Shown here one piece after another: positions 42,633-51,181 of a DNA stretch of 64,000 nucleotides. The position numbers and the translations under genes are program-made. Within the stretch, counting starts at the first letter, position 1, and the number at the start of each line of letters is the position of its first letter. The notes below the pieces were generated by a model. The model was not told the DNA's origin. It worked only from the letters and a program-made list of their open reading frames with translations, and searched no databases. Source of the stretch: Streptomyces zhihengii (GTDB taxonomy: Bacteria > Actinomycetota > Actinomycetes > Streptomycetales > Streptomycetaceae); the NCBI RefSeq assembly GCF_016919245.1, contig NZ_JAFEJA010000001.1:5977501-6041500 (forward strand), written 5' to 3'.

Positions 42633-43697
42633 ATGAACGTTGTGACCCCGATCGGCGGCGACAGCGTGGCGGCACACTCCTGGCCCAAGGTGCTGGACGC
42701 CCTGCTGGACAACCGCGACCAGAGCGCGGACGCGACCGCCTGGGCCATGGACCGCATCCTCAGCGGGGAGGCGACCAACGCGCAGATCGCCGGCTTCGTG
42801 ACCGCGCTGCGGGCCAAGGGCGAGACCGTGGAGGAGATCTCCGGCCTGGTCCGCACCATGTACGAGCACGCCAACCTGATCGACGTGCCCGGCCCCAGCG
42901 TCGACATCGTCGGCACCGGCGGCGACGGCGCCCGGACGGTCAACATCTCCACCATGTCGGCGATCGTCGTCGCCGGCACCGGGGCCAAGGTCGTGAAGCA
43001 CGGCAACCGCGCCGCCTCCTCCGCGAGCGGCTCGTCCGACGTGCTGGAGAAGCTCGGCGTCAATCTGGAGCTGACCCCCCGGCGGGTGGCCGAGGTGGCC
43101 GCGGAGGCGGGCATCACCTTCTGCTTCGCGGTCAAGTTCCACCCGGCGCTGCGGCACGTCGCCGTCGCCCGCAAGGAGCTCGGCATCCGCACCGTCTTCA
43201 ACTTCCTCGGCCCGCTCACCAACCCCGCCCGGGTCACCGCGCAGGCCACCGGTGTCGCCGACACCCGGGTGGCTCGGATCGTCGCGGGCGTGCTCGCCGA
43301 GCGCGGCTCCTCCGCGCTGGTCTTCCGCGGCGACGACGGACTGGACGAGCTGACGACGACGGCCACCTCCCGGGTCTGGGTCGTCCGCGACGGCTCCGTG
43401 GACGAGCGGTCCTTCGACCCGCGGGACATCGGCATCGGCCTGGTGCCGGTGGAGGCCCTGCGCGGCGCCGACGCCTCCTACAACGCCGATGTGGCGCGCC
43501 GGCTGCTGGCCGGCGAGCAGGGCCCCGTGCGGGACGCCGTCCTGCTGAACTCCGCCGCCGCCCTCGCGGCCCTGGAGCCCACCGGTGCCGGTCTGGAGGA
43601 GCGGCTGGCGGCCGGGGTCGAGCGGGCCGCCGAGTCCATCGACTCGGGCGCCGCCCGGGCGACGCTGGAGCGCTGGGTGGCCGCGAGCAACGCCTGA
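42633..43697 (+). CDS. trpD: Anthranilate phosphoribosyltransferase
   Basis: TrpD joins anthranilate to PRPP in the second step of tryptophan synthesis. The 354-residue enzyme has the PRPP loop GTGGDG at 94-99, the KHGNRAASS motif that binds anthranilate and phosphate, and the GPLTNP stretch. ATG 42633 follows TGGAGCGGA. It stands alone between the qcrB and trpD terminators, so it is a single-gene unit without other trp genes in the window. Confidence 0.95.
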   Translation: MNVVTPIGGDSVAAHSWPKVLDALLDNRDQSADATAWAMDRILSGEATNAQIAGFVTALRAKGETVEEISGLVRTMYEHANLIDVPGPSVDIVGTGGDGARTVNISTMSAIVVAGTGAKVVKHGNRAASSASGSSDVLEKLGVNLELTPRRVAEVAAEAGITFCFAVKFHPALRHVAVARKELGIRTVFNFLGPLTNPARVTAQATGVADTRVARIVAGVLAERGSSALVFRGDDGLDELTTTATSRVWVVRDGSVDERSFDPRDIGIGLVPVEALRGADASYNADVARRLLAGEQGPVRDAVLLNSAAALAALEPTGAGLEERLAAGVERAAESIDSGAARATLERWVAASNA

Positions 43698-43704
43698 CGG
43701 CGCC

Positions 43705-43733
43705 GGGCGCGGTCCGGATCGTGGACCGCGCCC
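43705..43733 (+). terminator. Terminator after trpD
   Basis: Perfect 11-bp stem (43705-43715 with 43723-43733) around a 7-base loop, directly before the probable -35 of the SAM-IV transcript. Confidence 0.8.
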
Positions 43734-43761
43734 TTGCACAGGCGGGGACATGTGGCAGGAT
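43734..43761 (+). promoter_or_regulatory. Probable housekeeping promoter of the SAM-IV leader
   Basis: TTGCAC at 43734-43739, 16 bases, then CAGGAT at 43756-43761. The predicted start site is just before the riboswitch at 43771. Confidence 0.5.
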
Positions 43762-43770
43762 GCTCCCCAA

Positions 43771-43890
43771 GGTCATGAGTGACAGCGACTACGGCCCCGG
43801 CCCGCTGTCCGGCAACCCTCCGTCCGTGGCGGGGTGCCCCGGGTGAAGACCAGGCCGCAGGCAGCGAGGTCTGCGGCAAGCGCGGACCCC
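43771..43890 (+). promoter_or_regulatory. SAM-IV riboswitch
   Basis: The leader matches the actinobacterial SAM-IV aptamer. It opens GGTCATGAGTG, contains CCGGCAACCCTCC and GGGGTGCCCCGGGTGAAGACC, so that GGTC at 43771 closes with GACC at 43848-43851 (P1). The SAM-IV-specific downstream stem CCGCAG 43855-43860 with CTGCGG 43871-43876 follows. It would turn down the class V aminotransferase gene when S-adenosylmethionine is abundant. Confidence 0.88.
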
Positions 43891-43929
43891 TTCACGGCTC
43901 TGGGGTCCTGGTCCTCGAGGAGCTGTCCC

Positions 43930-43950
43930 GTGAGCAAGCGAATGCGCTAG
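43930..43950 (+). CDS. Six-codon upstream ORF in the SAM-IV leader
   Basis: GTG 43930 has a textbook GAGGAG ribosome binding site 7 bases upstream and ends at TAG 43950 after MSKRMR. It lies between the riboswitch and the coding gene. It has no Cys codons, so it is not a cysteine attenuator of the mycobacterial type. It may be the site where the riboswitch controls ribosome access, or may help prevent polarity. Confidence 0.5.
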   Translation: MSKRMR

Positions 43951-43975
43951 GGCGTTTCCGCCCCTTCTCCACCCT

Positions 43976-44030
43976 CCGCACGGTGATCCCCGTGCGTCGA
44001 GGCATCACACCCGTACCCCTTCCACGGGTG
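43976..44030 (+). promoter_or_regulatory. Two hairpins in the leader of the class V aminotransferase gene
   Basis: CGCACGG pairs with CCGTGCG within about 43976-43996, and CACCCGT with ACGGGTG within about 44008-44030. They may form the expression platform or a transcription pause; neither has a T-tract. Confidence 0.4.
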
Positions 44031-44071
44031 AGCAGAAGCCAATTCGCCCTTCTCCGCCGGGAGTTACCGCC

Positions 44072-45517
44072 ATGTCCGTGCGCCCTGACGCCGTCGCCAC
44101 CGTCGCCCCCGTTGCCACCGCCGAGCCCGCCACCACCGTCGTCCCCGCCCCGGTCGCCGCCGCCGCGTCCGACGCCGAACCCTGCTGCGCCGCACCGCTG
44201 CCGGTCCTCGGCCGCGACGTCACCGTGCCGCTGGTGACCGGCGGCGAGGTCACCTACGCCGCCCTCGACTACGCCGCCAGCGCCCCCGCCCTCCAGCGCG
44301 TGTGGGACGACGTGGCCGCGTACGCCCCCTACTACGGCAGCGTCCACCGCGGCGCCGGGTACCTCTCGCAGCTCTCCACCGACCTGTTCGAGAACAGCCG
44401 CCGCACGGTGCACGAGTTCCTCGACTGCCGCGACGACGACCAGGTCGTCTTCACCCGCTCCACCACCGACTCCCTCAACCTGCTCGCCGCCGCGCTGCCC
44501 GCCGGGTGCCGGGTCTTCGTCTTCGAGACCGAGCACCACGCCTCGCTGCTGCCCTGGAGCGACGCCGACGTCACCTACCTCGACGCGCCCCGCACCCCGG
44601 CCGACGCGGTGCGCACCCTGGAGCGGGCGCTCGCCGACCGGGAGCCGTACGGCCCCGCCCTGGTGTGCGTCACCGGCGCCTCCAACGTCACCGGCGAGCT
44701 GTGGCCGGTGCGCGAACTCGCCGCCGCCGCGCACGCCCACGGCGCCCGGATCGTGCTCGACGCGGCGCAGCTCGCCCCCCACCACCCGGTGTCCGTGCGG
44801 GACCTGGACGTCGACTGGGTCGCCTTCTCCGGGCACAAGCTGTACGCGCCCTTCGGCTCCGGGGTGCTCGCCGGACGGGCCGACTGGCTCCAGGCGGCCG
44901 AGCCCTACCTCGCGGGGGGCGGCGCCTCCCGCACGGTGGCCCGGCGCGCCGACGGCGGGGTGGACGTCGAGTGGCACACCACGGCCGCCCGCCACGAGGC
45001 CGGCTCCCCGAACGTGATCGGCGTCTACGCGATCGCCTCCGCCTGCAAGGCCCTCACCGAGGCCGGTTTCGACGCGCTGGTCGCCCGCGAGCGGCACCTG
45101 ATCGACACGGTGCGCGCCGGTCTCGCCGAGGTGCCCGAGGTGCGGGTGCTCTCCCTCTTCGGCGACGACGCGCCCCGGGTCGGCGTCATCTCCTTCGTCG
45201 TCGACGGCTGGAACAGCTCGCACTTCGCCGCCGCGCTGTCCGCCGAGTACGGGATCGGTGTCCGCGACGGACTCTTCTGCGCCCACCCGCTGGTGCGCAC
45301 CCTGCTCGGCAGCGACCCGCAGGACGTCGGCGAGTGCGGCGCCCCGGACGCGGCCCCGGGGGAGCGGTCGCTGAACGCGATCCGGGTCAGCTTCGGCGCC
45401 GGCACCCCCGACGAGCACGTCGAGCGCTTCGTGACGGCGGTGCGGGAGCTGGTGAGCCAGGGCGCGCAGTGGAAGTACCGCACCGAGAACGGCCGCTGCG
45501 TGCCGGACCGCGGCTGA
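44072..45517 (+). CDS. Class V aminotransferase / cysteine desulfurase-like PLP enzyme
   Basis: This 481-residue enzyme of the SufS-like class V family has PLP Lys256 in SGHKLY, a GASNVTGEL motif near 202-210 and a Cys in the RDGLFCAHP loop, which may be the persulfide site. The N-terminal 45 residues are low-complexity Ala/Pro/Val with a CC pair. Control by a SAM-IV riboswitch shows it belongs to sulfur amino acid metabolism. It could be a cysteine desulfurase or a lyase. ATG 44072 follows GGGAG. Confidence 0.88.
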   Translation: MSVRPDAVATVAPVATAEPATTVVPAPVAAAASDAEPCCAAPLPVLGRDVTVPLVTGGEVTYAALDYAASAPALQRVWDDVAAYAPYYGSVHRGAGYLSQLSTDLFENSRRTVHEFLDCRDDDQVVFTRSTTDSLNLLAAALPAGCRVFVFETEHHASLLPWSDADVTYLDAPRTPADAVRTLERALADREPYGPALVCVTGASNVTGELWPVRELAAAAHAHGARIVLDAAQLAPHHPVSVRDLDVDWVAFSGHKLYAPFGSGVLAGRADWLQAAEPYLAGGGASRTVARRADGGVDVEWHTTAARHEAGSPNVIGVYAIASACKALTEAGFDALVARERHLIDTVRAGLAEVPEVRVLSLFGDDAPRVGVISFVVDGWNSSHFAAALSAEYGIGVRDGLFCAHPLVRTLLGSDPQDVGECGAPDAAPGERSLNAIRVSFGAGTPDEHVERFVTAVRELVSQGAQWKYRTENGRCVPDRG

Positions 45518-45521
45518 GCCC

Positions 45522-46682
45522 TCAGGCCGCGAGCCGGGTGCCCACCAGGACCATCCGCAGGGTGCGTTCGGCGGCGTCGGCGAGGAACTCGCCCGCGCGG
45601 TCCAGTGCTTCGGGCAGCGCCACGGGCGCGGGCAGGATCGACCCGTAGGCGTCCACTCCCGCGGCCGTGACCTCGTCGACCCCCTGGCCGAGGGTGCCCG
45701 CCAGCGCCAGCACGGGCACGCCCAGGGCCTTCGCCCGGCGGGCCACCTCGGCGGGCACCTTGCCGCGCACGGTCTGCCGGTCGAGCGAGCCCTCGGCGGT
45801 GATGACCAGGTCGGCGCGGGCGAGCCGGGCGTCGAGGTCGACGTGGCCGAGCAGGACCTCGAAGCGCGGCAGCAGCCGGGCGCCGAGCGCGGCGAGGCCC
45901 GCGCCGAGCCCGCCCGAGGCCCCCGTGCCGGGCGCGGTCCGCGGGTCGACCCCGGGCGCGAGGTCGCGGGTCAGCACGGCTGCCCACTGCTCCAGGGCCG
46001 CCGACAGCCGCTCGACGTCGGCGGGGCCGGCGCCCTTCTGCGGCCCGAAGACCCGGGCCACCCCCCGCTCGCCGCAGAGCACGTTGTACGGATTGCAGGC
46101 CACCAGGATCTCCGCCCGGCGCAGCCGCGGGTCCAGCCCCGAGGCGTCGATCCGCGCGAGCCGGGCCAGCGCCGCCCCGCCGTGCGGCAGTTCGCGCCCC
46201 TCGGCGTCCAGCAGCCGGGCGCCGAGGGCCTGGAGCGCCCCGGCGCCGCCGTCGCTGGTGCCGGAGTCGCCGCAGCCCACGAGGATCCGCCGGGCACCGG
46301 TGCCGAGGGCCGCCCGGATCAGTTCGCCGACGCCGAAGGTGGTGGTGGCGCACGGGTCGCGGCGGTCGCGGGGCACCATGCCGAGGCCGGCGACGGCGGC
46401 CATCTCCACGACGGCGGTGCCGTCGCCGAGCACGGCGAAGTGGGTGCGCACCGGCAGCCCGACGGGCCCGGTCGCCGTGCACGGCACCAGCCTGCCGCCG
46501 GCCGCCTGGGCCAGCGCCTCCGCGGTGCCCTCGCCGCCGTCGACGAGCGGGATCAGGTCGAGTTCGGCGTCGGGGACCACCCTGCGCAGGCCCTCGGCGA
46601 TGGACAGGGCCGCCTGACGGGCGGACAGGGACTCCTTGAAGCCGCTCGGTGCGACGGCGACACGGTAGGGGCGGTGGCTCAT
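45522..46682 (-). CDS. Glycerate kinase
   Basis: The 386-residue enzyme of the GlxK/GarK family phosphorylates D-glycerate. Family motifs are seen: VAPSGFKESLSA at the start, PLVDGGEGTAEAL near 44-56, GCGDSGTSDGGAGALQALGA near 136-155 (in part), and TAEGSLDRQT near 295. ATG 46682 is supported by the conserved N-terminus. Its stop lies four bases from the stop of the class V enzyme, so transcripts of the two must overlap. Confidence 0.93.
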   Translation of the reverse strand: MSHRPYRVAVAPSGFKESLSARQAALSIAEGLRRVVPDAELDLIPLVDGGEGTAEALAQAAGGRLVPCTATGPVGLPVRTHFAVLGDGTAVVEMAAVAGLGMVPRDRRDPCATTTFGVGELIRAALGTGARRILVGCGDSGTSDGGAGALQALGARLLDAEGRELPHGGAALARLARIDASGLDPRLRRAEILVACNPYNVLCGERGVARVFGPQKGAGPADVERLSAALEQWAAVLTRDLAPGVDPRTAPGTGASGGLGAGLAALGARLLPRFEVLLGHVDLDARLARADLVITAEGSLDRQTVRGKVPAEVARRAKALGVPVLALAGTLGQGVDEVTAAGVDAYGSILPAPVALPEALDRAGEFLADAAERTLRMVLVGTRLAA

Positions 46683-46800
46683 GGCGGGGCCTTTCGTGTG
46701 GATCCCGGCGGGTCCGGGGGCCGGCCGCGCCCCGGGGCGCGGGAGAGCTGCCGGTGCGGTGCCCCGGCAGGGGGCGGGGAGCGGCCGGGGCCGCCGGCCC

Positions 46801-48222
46801 CTACTCCTGGAGGACGGGCACGCCGAGCAGCGGCCAGACGAGGAGCACGAACAGCAGCACCACCGCCGCGCTGAGCGGCGCGAGGAGCGCCGAGAGCCGG
46901 AGCAGGTCGCGCGGGGTGAAGGTGGGCACCTTCTCCGGTGGTTCGAAGAAGAGGGCGACGGGCTTGGCCGAGGCGGGCAGGGTGTGGCAGAAGCCCGCGG
47001 CGGCCGTCGACGCCAGCGCGGCGGCCACCGGGTTGACGCCCGAGCCGACGGCCGCCGCCACCACCAGGGGCACCAGCACCGAGGAGCGGGCCGAGCGGGA
47101 CTGGAGCACCAGATGGGCCGCCGTGCTGACGAGCACGACCACGGTGAGGAAGAACCACGGCGGCAGCGAGCCGGGCAGCCCGCCCACCAGATGGCCCGCG
47201 GCGCCCGAGTCGACCAGCGCCACGCCCATCGCGGTGGTCGCCGCCATGAACAGCAGCAGCGGCCAGGGCACCGTCCGCAGCCCGTCCTTCAGCCGCACCG
47301 TGCCGAGCGCGGGGGAGGCGGCGACGACGGCGCCGATCAGCGCGACCAGCGCCGGCGGCACCCCGTGCAGCGGTTCGCTGCACCACAGGGCGACCACGGT
47401 GGCGAGCAGCACCGTGCAGCGGGCCTCCGCCGTGCTGAGCGGTCCGGTGACGGGGGTGGGGGAGTGCTCCTGGAGCTGGGCGGCCGTGATCCGGACGGGC
47501 CCGGAGCGGTCGGCGCGGGAGGTCGTCGTCAGCAGGACCGCCTCGGCCGCCAGGTGCGAGGCGACCACCGCGAGCGGCAGCCCGAGCACCAGCCATTCGA
47601 CGAAGCCGATCCGCTGACCGGTCTGCTCGAACAGCACGCCCACCGTGATCAGGTGCGCGCCCGCGCCGATGAGGGTGGCCACCGCGGAGAGCAGGATCAC
47701 CGTGGGGAAGAGCAGCGCCAGCATCACCACCAGCCGCCGCCGCTCCGCCAGCGCCCGGGCGAGCGCCAGGAACACCGGCAGCGCGAGGGCCGCCCGGCCG
47801 GAGGTGGCGGGTACCGCGAACGCGGTCACCACCAGCGCGGCCGTGGTCAGGTGCACGAGCTGCCGCACGCTGCGCGCCCCGCTCACCAGGAAGGCGGCCG
47901 CCCGTCCCGCGAGCCCGGTCCTGGTGACCGCGGCGGCGATGACGAACGCGCAGATCAGCAGCCAGATCGTCGCGTCCCCGAGGGTGGCGAAGAGGGTGTC
48001 GGAGCTGATCACGCCGGTCGCGGTGAGCGCCAGGCCGGCGCCCAGGGCGACATAGGTGTCGTCGACCGGGGCCGCGATCCAGGCGCAGGTGGCGAGCGCG
48101 AAGACGGCGAGGGTGAGCCGGGCGTCACCGCCCAGCGACGGGAAGGTGCCGGGGACGGCGAGCACGGCGCAGATGCTGAGCGCCGCGCAGAGCCAGGCCG
48201 CCTGGCGCAGGGAGAGGTTCAC
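46801..48222 (-). CDS. SLC13/DASS-family anion permease
   Basis: The 473-residue transporter has about 12 membrane segments and the inverted-repeat layout of the sodium/dicarboxylate or sulfate symporter family. An SNT-like substrate motif is not clear: the first loop reads PATSGRAALALP, and the second repeat has LQSRSARSS. The substrate is therefore uncertain. Since the next gene is glycerate kinase, an organic acid such as glycerate or dicarboxylate is plausible. GTG 48222 is the chosen start. Confidence 0.8.
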   Translation of the reverse strand: MNLSLRQAAWLCAALSICAVLAVPGTFPSLGGDARLTLAVFALATCAWIAAPVDDTYVALGAGLALTATGVISSDTLFATLGDATIWLLICAFVIAAAVTRTGLAGRAAAFLVSGARSVRQLVHLTTAALVVTAFAVPATSGRAALALPVFLALARALAERRRLVVMLALLFPTVILLSAVATLIGAGAHLITVGVLFEQTGQRIGFVEWLVLGLPLAVVASHLAAEAVLLTTTSRADRSGPVRITAAQLQEHSPTPVTGPLSTAEARCTVLLATVVALWCSEPLHGVPPALVALIGAVVAASPALGTVRLKDGLRTVPWPLLLFMAATTAMGVALVDSGAAGHLVGGLPGSLPPWFFLTVVVLVSTAAHLVLQSRSARSSVLVPLVVAAAVGSGVNPVAAALASTAAAGFCHTLPASAKPVALFFEPPEKVPTFTPRDLLRLSALLAPLSAAVVLLFVLLVWPLLGVPVLQE

Positions 48223-48309
48223 GGCATTCAGTCTTCGGCCCGGCCGTGAGCCGCCGATGAGCCGTCGATGAAGGGAAGTTCATCCCCCGGCCCGCGCCGC
48301 GGGCGCGGG

Positions 48310-48969
48310 TCAGGGCAGCCGGTAGCCCATGCCCCGTACCGTCTCCAGCCGGTGCGCGCCGAGCTTCTTGCGCAGCGCCCTGACGTACACGTCCACGATG
48401 TTGGAGCCCGGGTCGAAGTCGTAGCCCCAGACGTGGGACAGGATCTGCTCCCGGGACAGCACCTGCCCCGGATGCCGCAGGAACAGCTCCAGCAGCACGA
48501 ACTCACGGGCCGTCAGGTCGACGGTGCGCTCCGCCGCCCGGGCCCTGCGGGTGCGCAGGTCGAGGGTGAGGTCACCGCTGCGCAGCACCGTGACCTCGGG
48601 CGCGCGGGCCGCGGTGCGCAGCCGCAGCCGCACCCGGGCCAGCAGTTCCTCGAAGCGGAACGGTTTGGTCATCCAGTCGTCGGCCCCGCCCTCCAGACCG
48701 GCGACGGTGTCCCGCACCGAGTCGCGGGCGGTGAGCACGACCACGGGCAGGGTGACCCGGGCCTCGCGCAGTTCCCGCAGCACGGTGAACCCGTCGCGTC
48801 CGGGCAGGCCGATGTCCAGCAGCATCAGGTCGAAGCCGCCGCTGACGGCGTAGTCGAGCGCGGTGTCGCCGTCGGCGGCGACGGTGGTCGTGAAGCCGTT
48901 GGCCCGCAGCCCCTTCTCCACGAAGGAGGCGATCCGGTCCTCGTCCTCGGCGATCAGAATGCGGTTCAC
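48310..48969 (-). CDS. OmpR-family response regulator
   Basis: The 219-residue regulator has a receiver domain with acidic residues near 8-10 and phospho-acceptor Asp52 (LLDIGLPG), and a C-terminal winged helix (about 125-219) ending RTVRGMGYRLP-type (ETVRGMGYRL). ATG 48969 overlaps the kinase stop in an ATGA arrangement. The kinase gene comes first, the reverse of the usual order for this family. Confidence 0.92.
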   Translation of the reverse strand: MNRILIAEDEDRIASFVEKGLRANGFTTTVAADGDTALDYAVSGGFDLMLLDIGLPGRDGFTVLRELREARVTLPVVVLTARDSVRDTVAGLEGGADDWMTKPFRFEELLARVRLRLRTAARAPEVTVLRSGDLTLDLRTRRARAAERTVDLTAREFVLLELFLRHPGQVLSREQILSHVWGYDFDPGSNIVDVYVRALRKKLGAHRLETVRGMGYRLP

Positions 48970-50399
48970 AGGGCTTCCTCCATGACGAGTACGAACACGG
49001 CGCCGCTGCCCGCGCCCTCGGCGGGGCGCAGTTCCACCCGGCCGCCCCGGTGGCCCTCGGCTATGGCGCGGACGATGGACAGGCCGAGCCCCGCGCCGCT
49101 GGTGCGGGCGCCGCGGCGGGCCGTGCCGCGGCGGAACCGTTCGAAGATCACCTCGGCGTCCTGGGGCTGCACACCCGGTCCGCTGTCCGCCACGTACAGC
49201 TCGACGCGGCCCTCCTGCTCGCGGGAGCCGATGCGGATCCTGGCCCCGGGCACGGTGTGCTGCACGGCGTTCTGCGCGAGCTGCACCATGGCCTGGGTGA
49301 TGCGCTGCGGGTCGAGCCAGGCCTCCCGGTCGGCGACCTGGTCGAGCACCCAGTCGCGTTCGCCGAGCGCGCGTGCCTTGACGAAGACGTCCGCGGTCAG
49401 CTCGCCGAGCTGGACGGGTTCGGGGCGGACGAAGTCCGGCCGCTCGGCCTTCGCCAGCAGCAGCAGGTCCTCCACGATCCGGCTCATCCGGTCCAGCTCG
49501 TCGGTGACCAGCCGGACGGTCTCGCGCTGCTCCGCCGGGTCGTCGCCCATCAGCTCCAGATGGCCGCGCACGATGGTGATCGGGGTGCGCAGCTCGTGCC
49601 CGGCGTCGTCGACGAACTGGCGCTGCCCGGCGAACGCGCTCTCCAGCCGGTCCAGCATGGCGTTGAAGGTCTCGGCGAGCGCGGCGATGTCGTCGCGGCC
49701 CTGCACGGGGATGCGCCGGGTCAGGTCCTGCTCGGTGAGCTTCTCGGCGGTGGCCCGGACCACCCGCACGGGTGCCAGGATGCGGCCGGCGACCGCCCAG
49801 CCGATGCCGGTCACGGTGATCAGGGCGACCCCGGAGATGGCGAGCAGGGTGCGGAACGCCTCGTCGGCGATGGCCCGCTCGCTCTCGGAGTGGAAGGCGA
49901 CGACGAAGGCGGCCTCGGCGCCGGGGGCGGCGGCCCGGATCGGCACCTTCGCCCAGCGGACCTCGCCCTGGGGCCGGGACAGCACCCCGGCGCCGCCCTC
50001 CGCGTCGAGGATCGCGGTGAGCGAGGCCCGGTCGGGGTGGAGGGCGATGTCGGGACGGATCTCGCGGGACTGCCGGATCACATGGACGCGCTGCCCGGGG
50101 GCCCGGGTCAGGCCGAGCAGTTCCTCGTCCGGGTCGGAGTACTGGCGCTGGAGGAAGACCCTCAGCAGCTTGTCCGGGTCCGTGAAGGTACGGCCGGTGT
50201 CCGGGTCGACACCCTGCGGCACGAAGTTCGCGAACTCCTGGGTCTCCTGGGTGAGGAGCTGGTTGATCCGGTGGTCGATGTCGCGCAGCAGCAGCGACCT
50301 GGTGGTCATGGCGACGGCGGCGAGCGCCACCGTCATGACCAGCAGGAGCCAGAGCAGGATGCGGACCCGTGCGGATATCCGGCGGTCAGTTCTCTTCAC
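48966..50399 (-). CDS. Sensor histidine kinase with HAMP domain
   Basis: The 477-residue kinase has a first membrane helix at about 11-32, an extracytoplasmic sensor region (about 33-185), a second helix at about 188-210, HAMP (about 211-265), and HisKA with the phospho-His in DDAGHELRTP. The HATPase_c domain has N box LAQNAVQHT and G box GAGLGLSIV. GTG 50399 overlaps the 3' end of the small secreted protein gene by 14 bases. It pairs with the OmpR-type regulator downstream. Confidence 0.93.
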   Translation of the reverse strand: MKRTDRRISARVRILLWLLLVMTVALAAVAMTTRSLLLRDIDHRINQLLTQETQEFANFVPQGVDPDTGRTFTDPDKLLRVFLQRQYSDPDEELLGLTRAPGQRVHVIRQSREIRPDIALHPDRASLTAILDAEGGAGVLSRPQGEVRWAKVPIRAAAPGAEAAFVVAFHSESERAIADEAFRTLLAISGVALITVTGIGWAVAGRILAPVRVVRATAEKLTEQDLTRRIPVQGRDDIAALAETFNAMLDRLESAFAGQRQFVDDAGHELRTPITIVRGHLELMGDDPAEQRETVRLVTDELDRMSRIVEDLLLLAKAERPDFVRPEPVQLGELTADVFVKARALGERDWVLDQVADREAWLDPQRITQAMVQLAQNAVQHTVPGARIRIGSREQEGRVELYVADSGPGVQPQDAEVIFERFRRGTARRGARTSGAGLGLSIVRAIAEGHRGGRVELRPAEGAGSGAVFVLVMEEAL

Positions 50400-50700
50400 C
50401 GGCGTCGTCGGCGTCGTCGTTGCTGTCGTCGTCGTCGGTCGCCGCCGGCCCGGGGACGACCGCGTCGCCGGTGGGCGCGGGGGTCGTCGGGACGCCGGAC
50501 GGGCCCGACGGCGTGCCCGAGGGGTTCCCCGTGGGGTCCGCCGAGGGCGGCGGGGCGGGGCGCGGGGTCGCGTCCAGCTCGACCGCGGGCGGGACCTCGG
50601 GGGTCCCGGGCGCGTCGGTCAGGGCGTAGCTGGTCGCGGCGATGCCGAGCGGGATGGCGACGACTGCGGCGAGCGTCACCATGCGGTGGGTGAAGGCCAT
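50386..50700 (-). CDS. Small secreted Pro/Asp-rich protein preceding the kinase
   Basis: The 104-residue precursor has a signal-like hydrophobic stretch (about 7-27). A Pro/Ser/Thr-rich middle follows, then an acidic tail with several Asp residues in a row (DDDD). It looks like an exported disordered protein that could bind metal ions or sense the wall for the following kinase. ATG 50700 has AGGA nine bases upstream. ATG 50709 has the AGG directly against it and is less likely. It is the first gene of a three-gene operon. Confidence 0.65.
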   Translation of the reverse strand: MAFTHRMVTLAAVVAIPLGIAATSYALTDAPGTPEVPPAVELDATPRPAPPPSADPTGNPSGTPSGPSGVPTTPAPTGDAVVPGPAATDDDDSNDDADDAGEEN

Positions 50701-50843
50701 GCCCGTCATCCTGCGCGGCGCCGGGAAACGCCGGATGAGGCGGGGATGAGGATTCCTTCATGTGCGGAGCGGCGGGCCTGTGTGTGCGGCGGCCATGTGC
50801 GGTGCGGCGGGCCCGCCGGGGGCGCGGATCCGGCCGGACGGCC

Positions 50844-51125
50844 TCAGGCGTCGAGGCCGATGGCGAACGCCGCCTCCAGGTCGTGCTGGGAGTAGGTGCG
50901 GAACGCGACATGGGTGTCGGTGCCCTCCACACCCGGGATCTTGCTGATCCGGCCGGGGATCACGTCCGCCAGGTCGTCGTGCCTGGCCACGCGCACCATG
51001 GCGATCAGGTCGTAGGTCCCGGTGACGGAGAAGACCTCGCTGACGCTGTCCAGCGCGGCGATCGACTCGGCGATCTCGGGGATGCGGTCCACGCTGGTCT
51101 TGATGAGCACGATCGCGGTGATCAC
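50844..51125 (-). CDS. Lrp/AsnC-type ligand-binding (RAM) domain protein
   Basis: The 93-residue stand-alone RAM domain has the alternating beta-alpha pattern and motifs of the Lrp C-terminal domain (VFSVTGTYDLIAMVR). There is no helix-turn-helix, so it may bind an amino acid and modulate a full Lrp protein, or act as a sensor alone. GTG 51125 begins VITAIVLIKT, the usual N-terminus of these short forms. Confidence 0.88.
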   Translation of the reverse strand: MITAIVLIKTSVDRIPEIAESIAALDSVSEVFSVTGTYDLIAMVRVARHDDLADVIPGRISKIPGVEGTDTHVAFRTYSQHDLEAAFAIGLDA

Positions 51126-51181
51126 GGCTGTCCTTCTCCCTCGGTGGCCGCTGCAGATGAGCCGCTGCAGACGGGGCCAGC

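Noticed and set aside
43930..43950. Cysteine attenuator peptide in the SAM-IV leader
   Set aside because: The six codons contain no Cys, so attenuation by cysteine-tRNA starvation is not supported.
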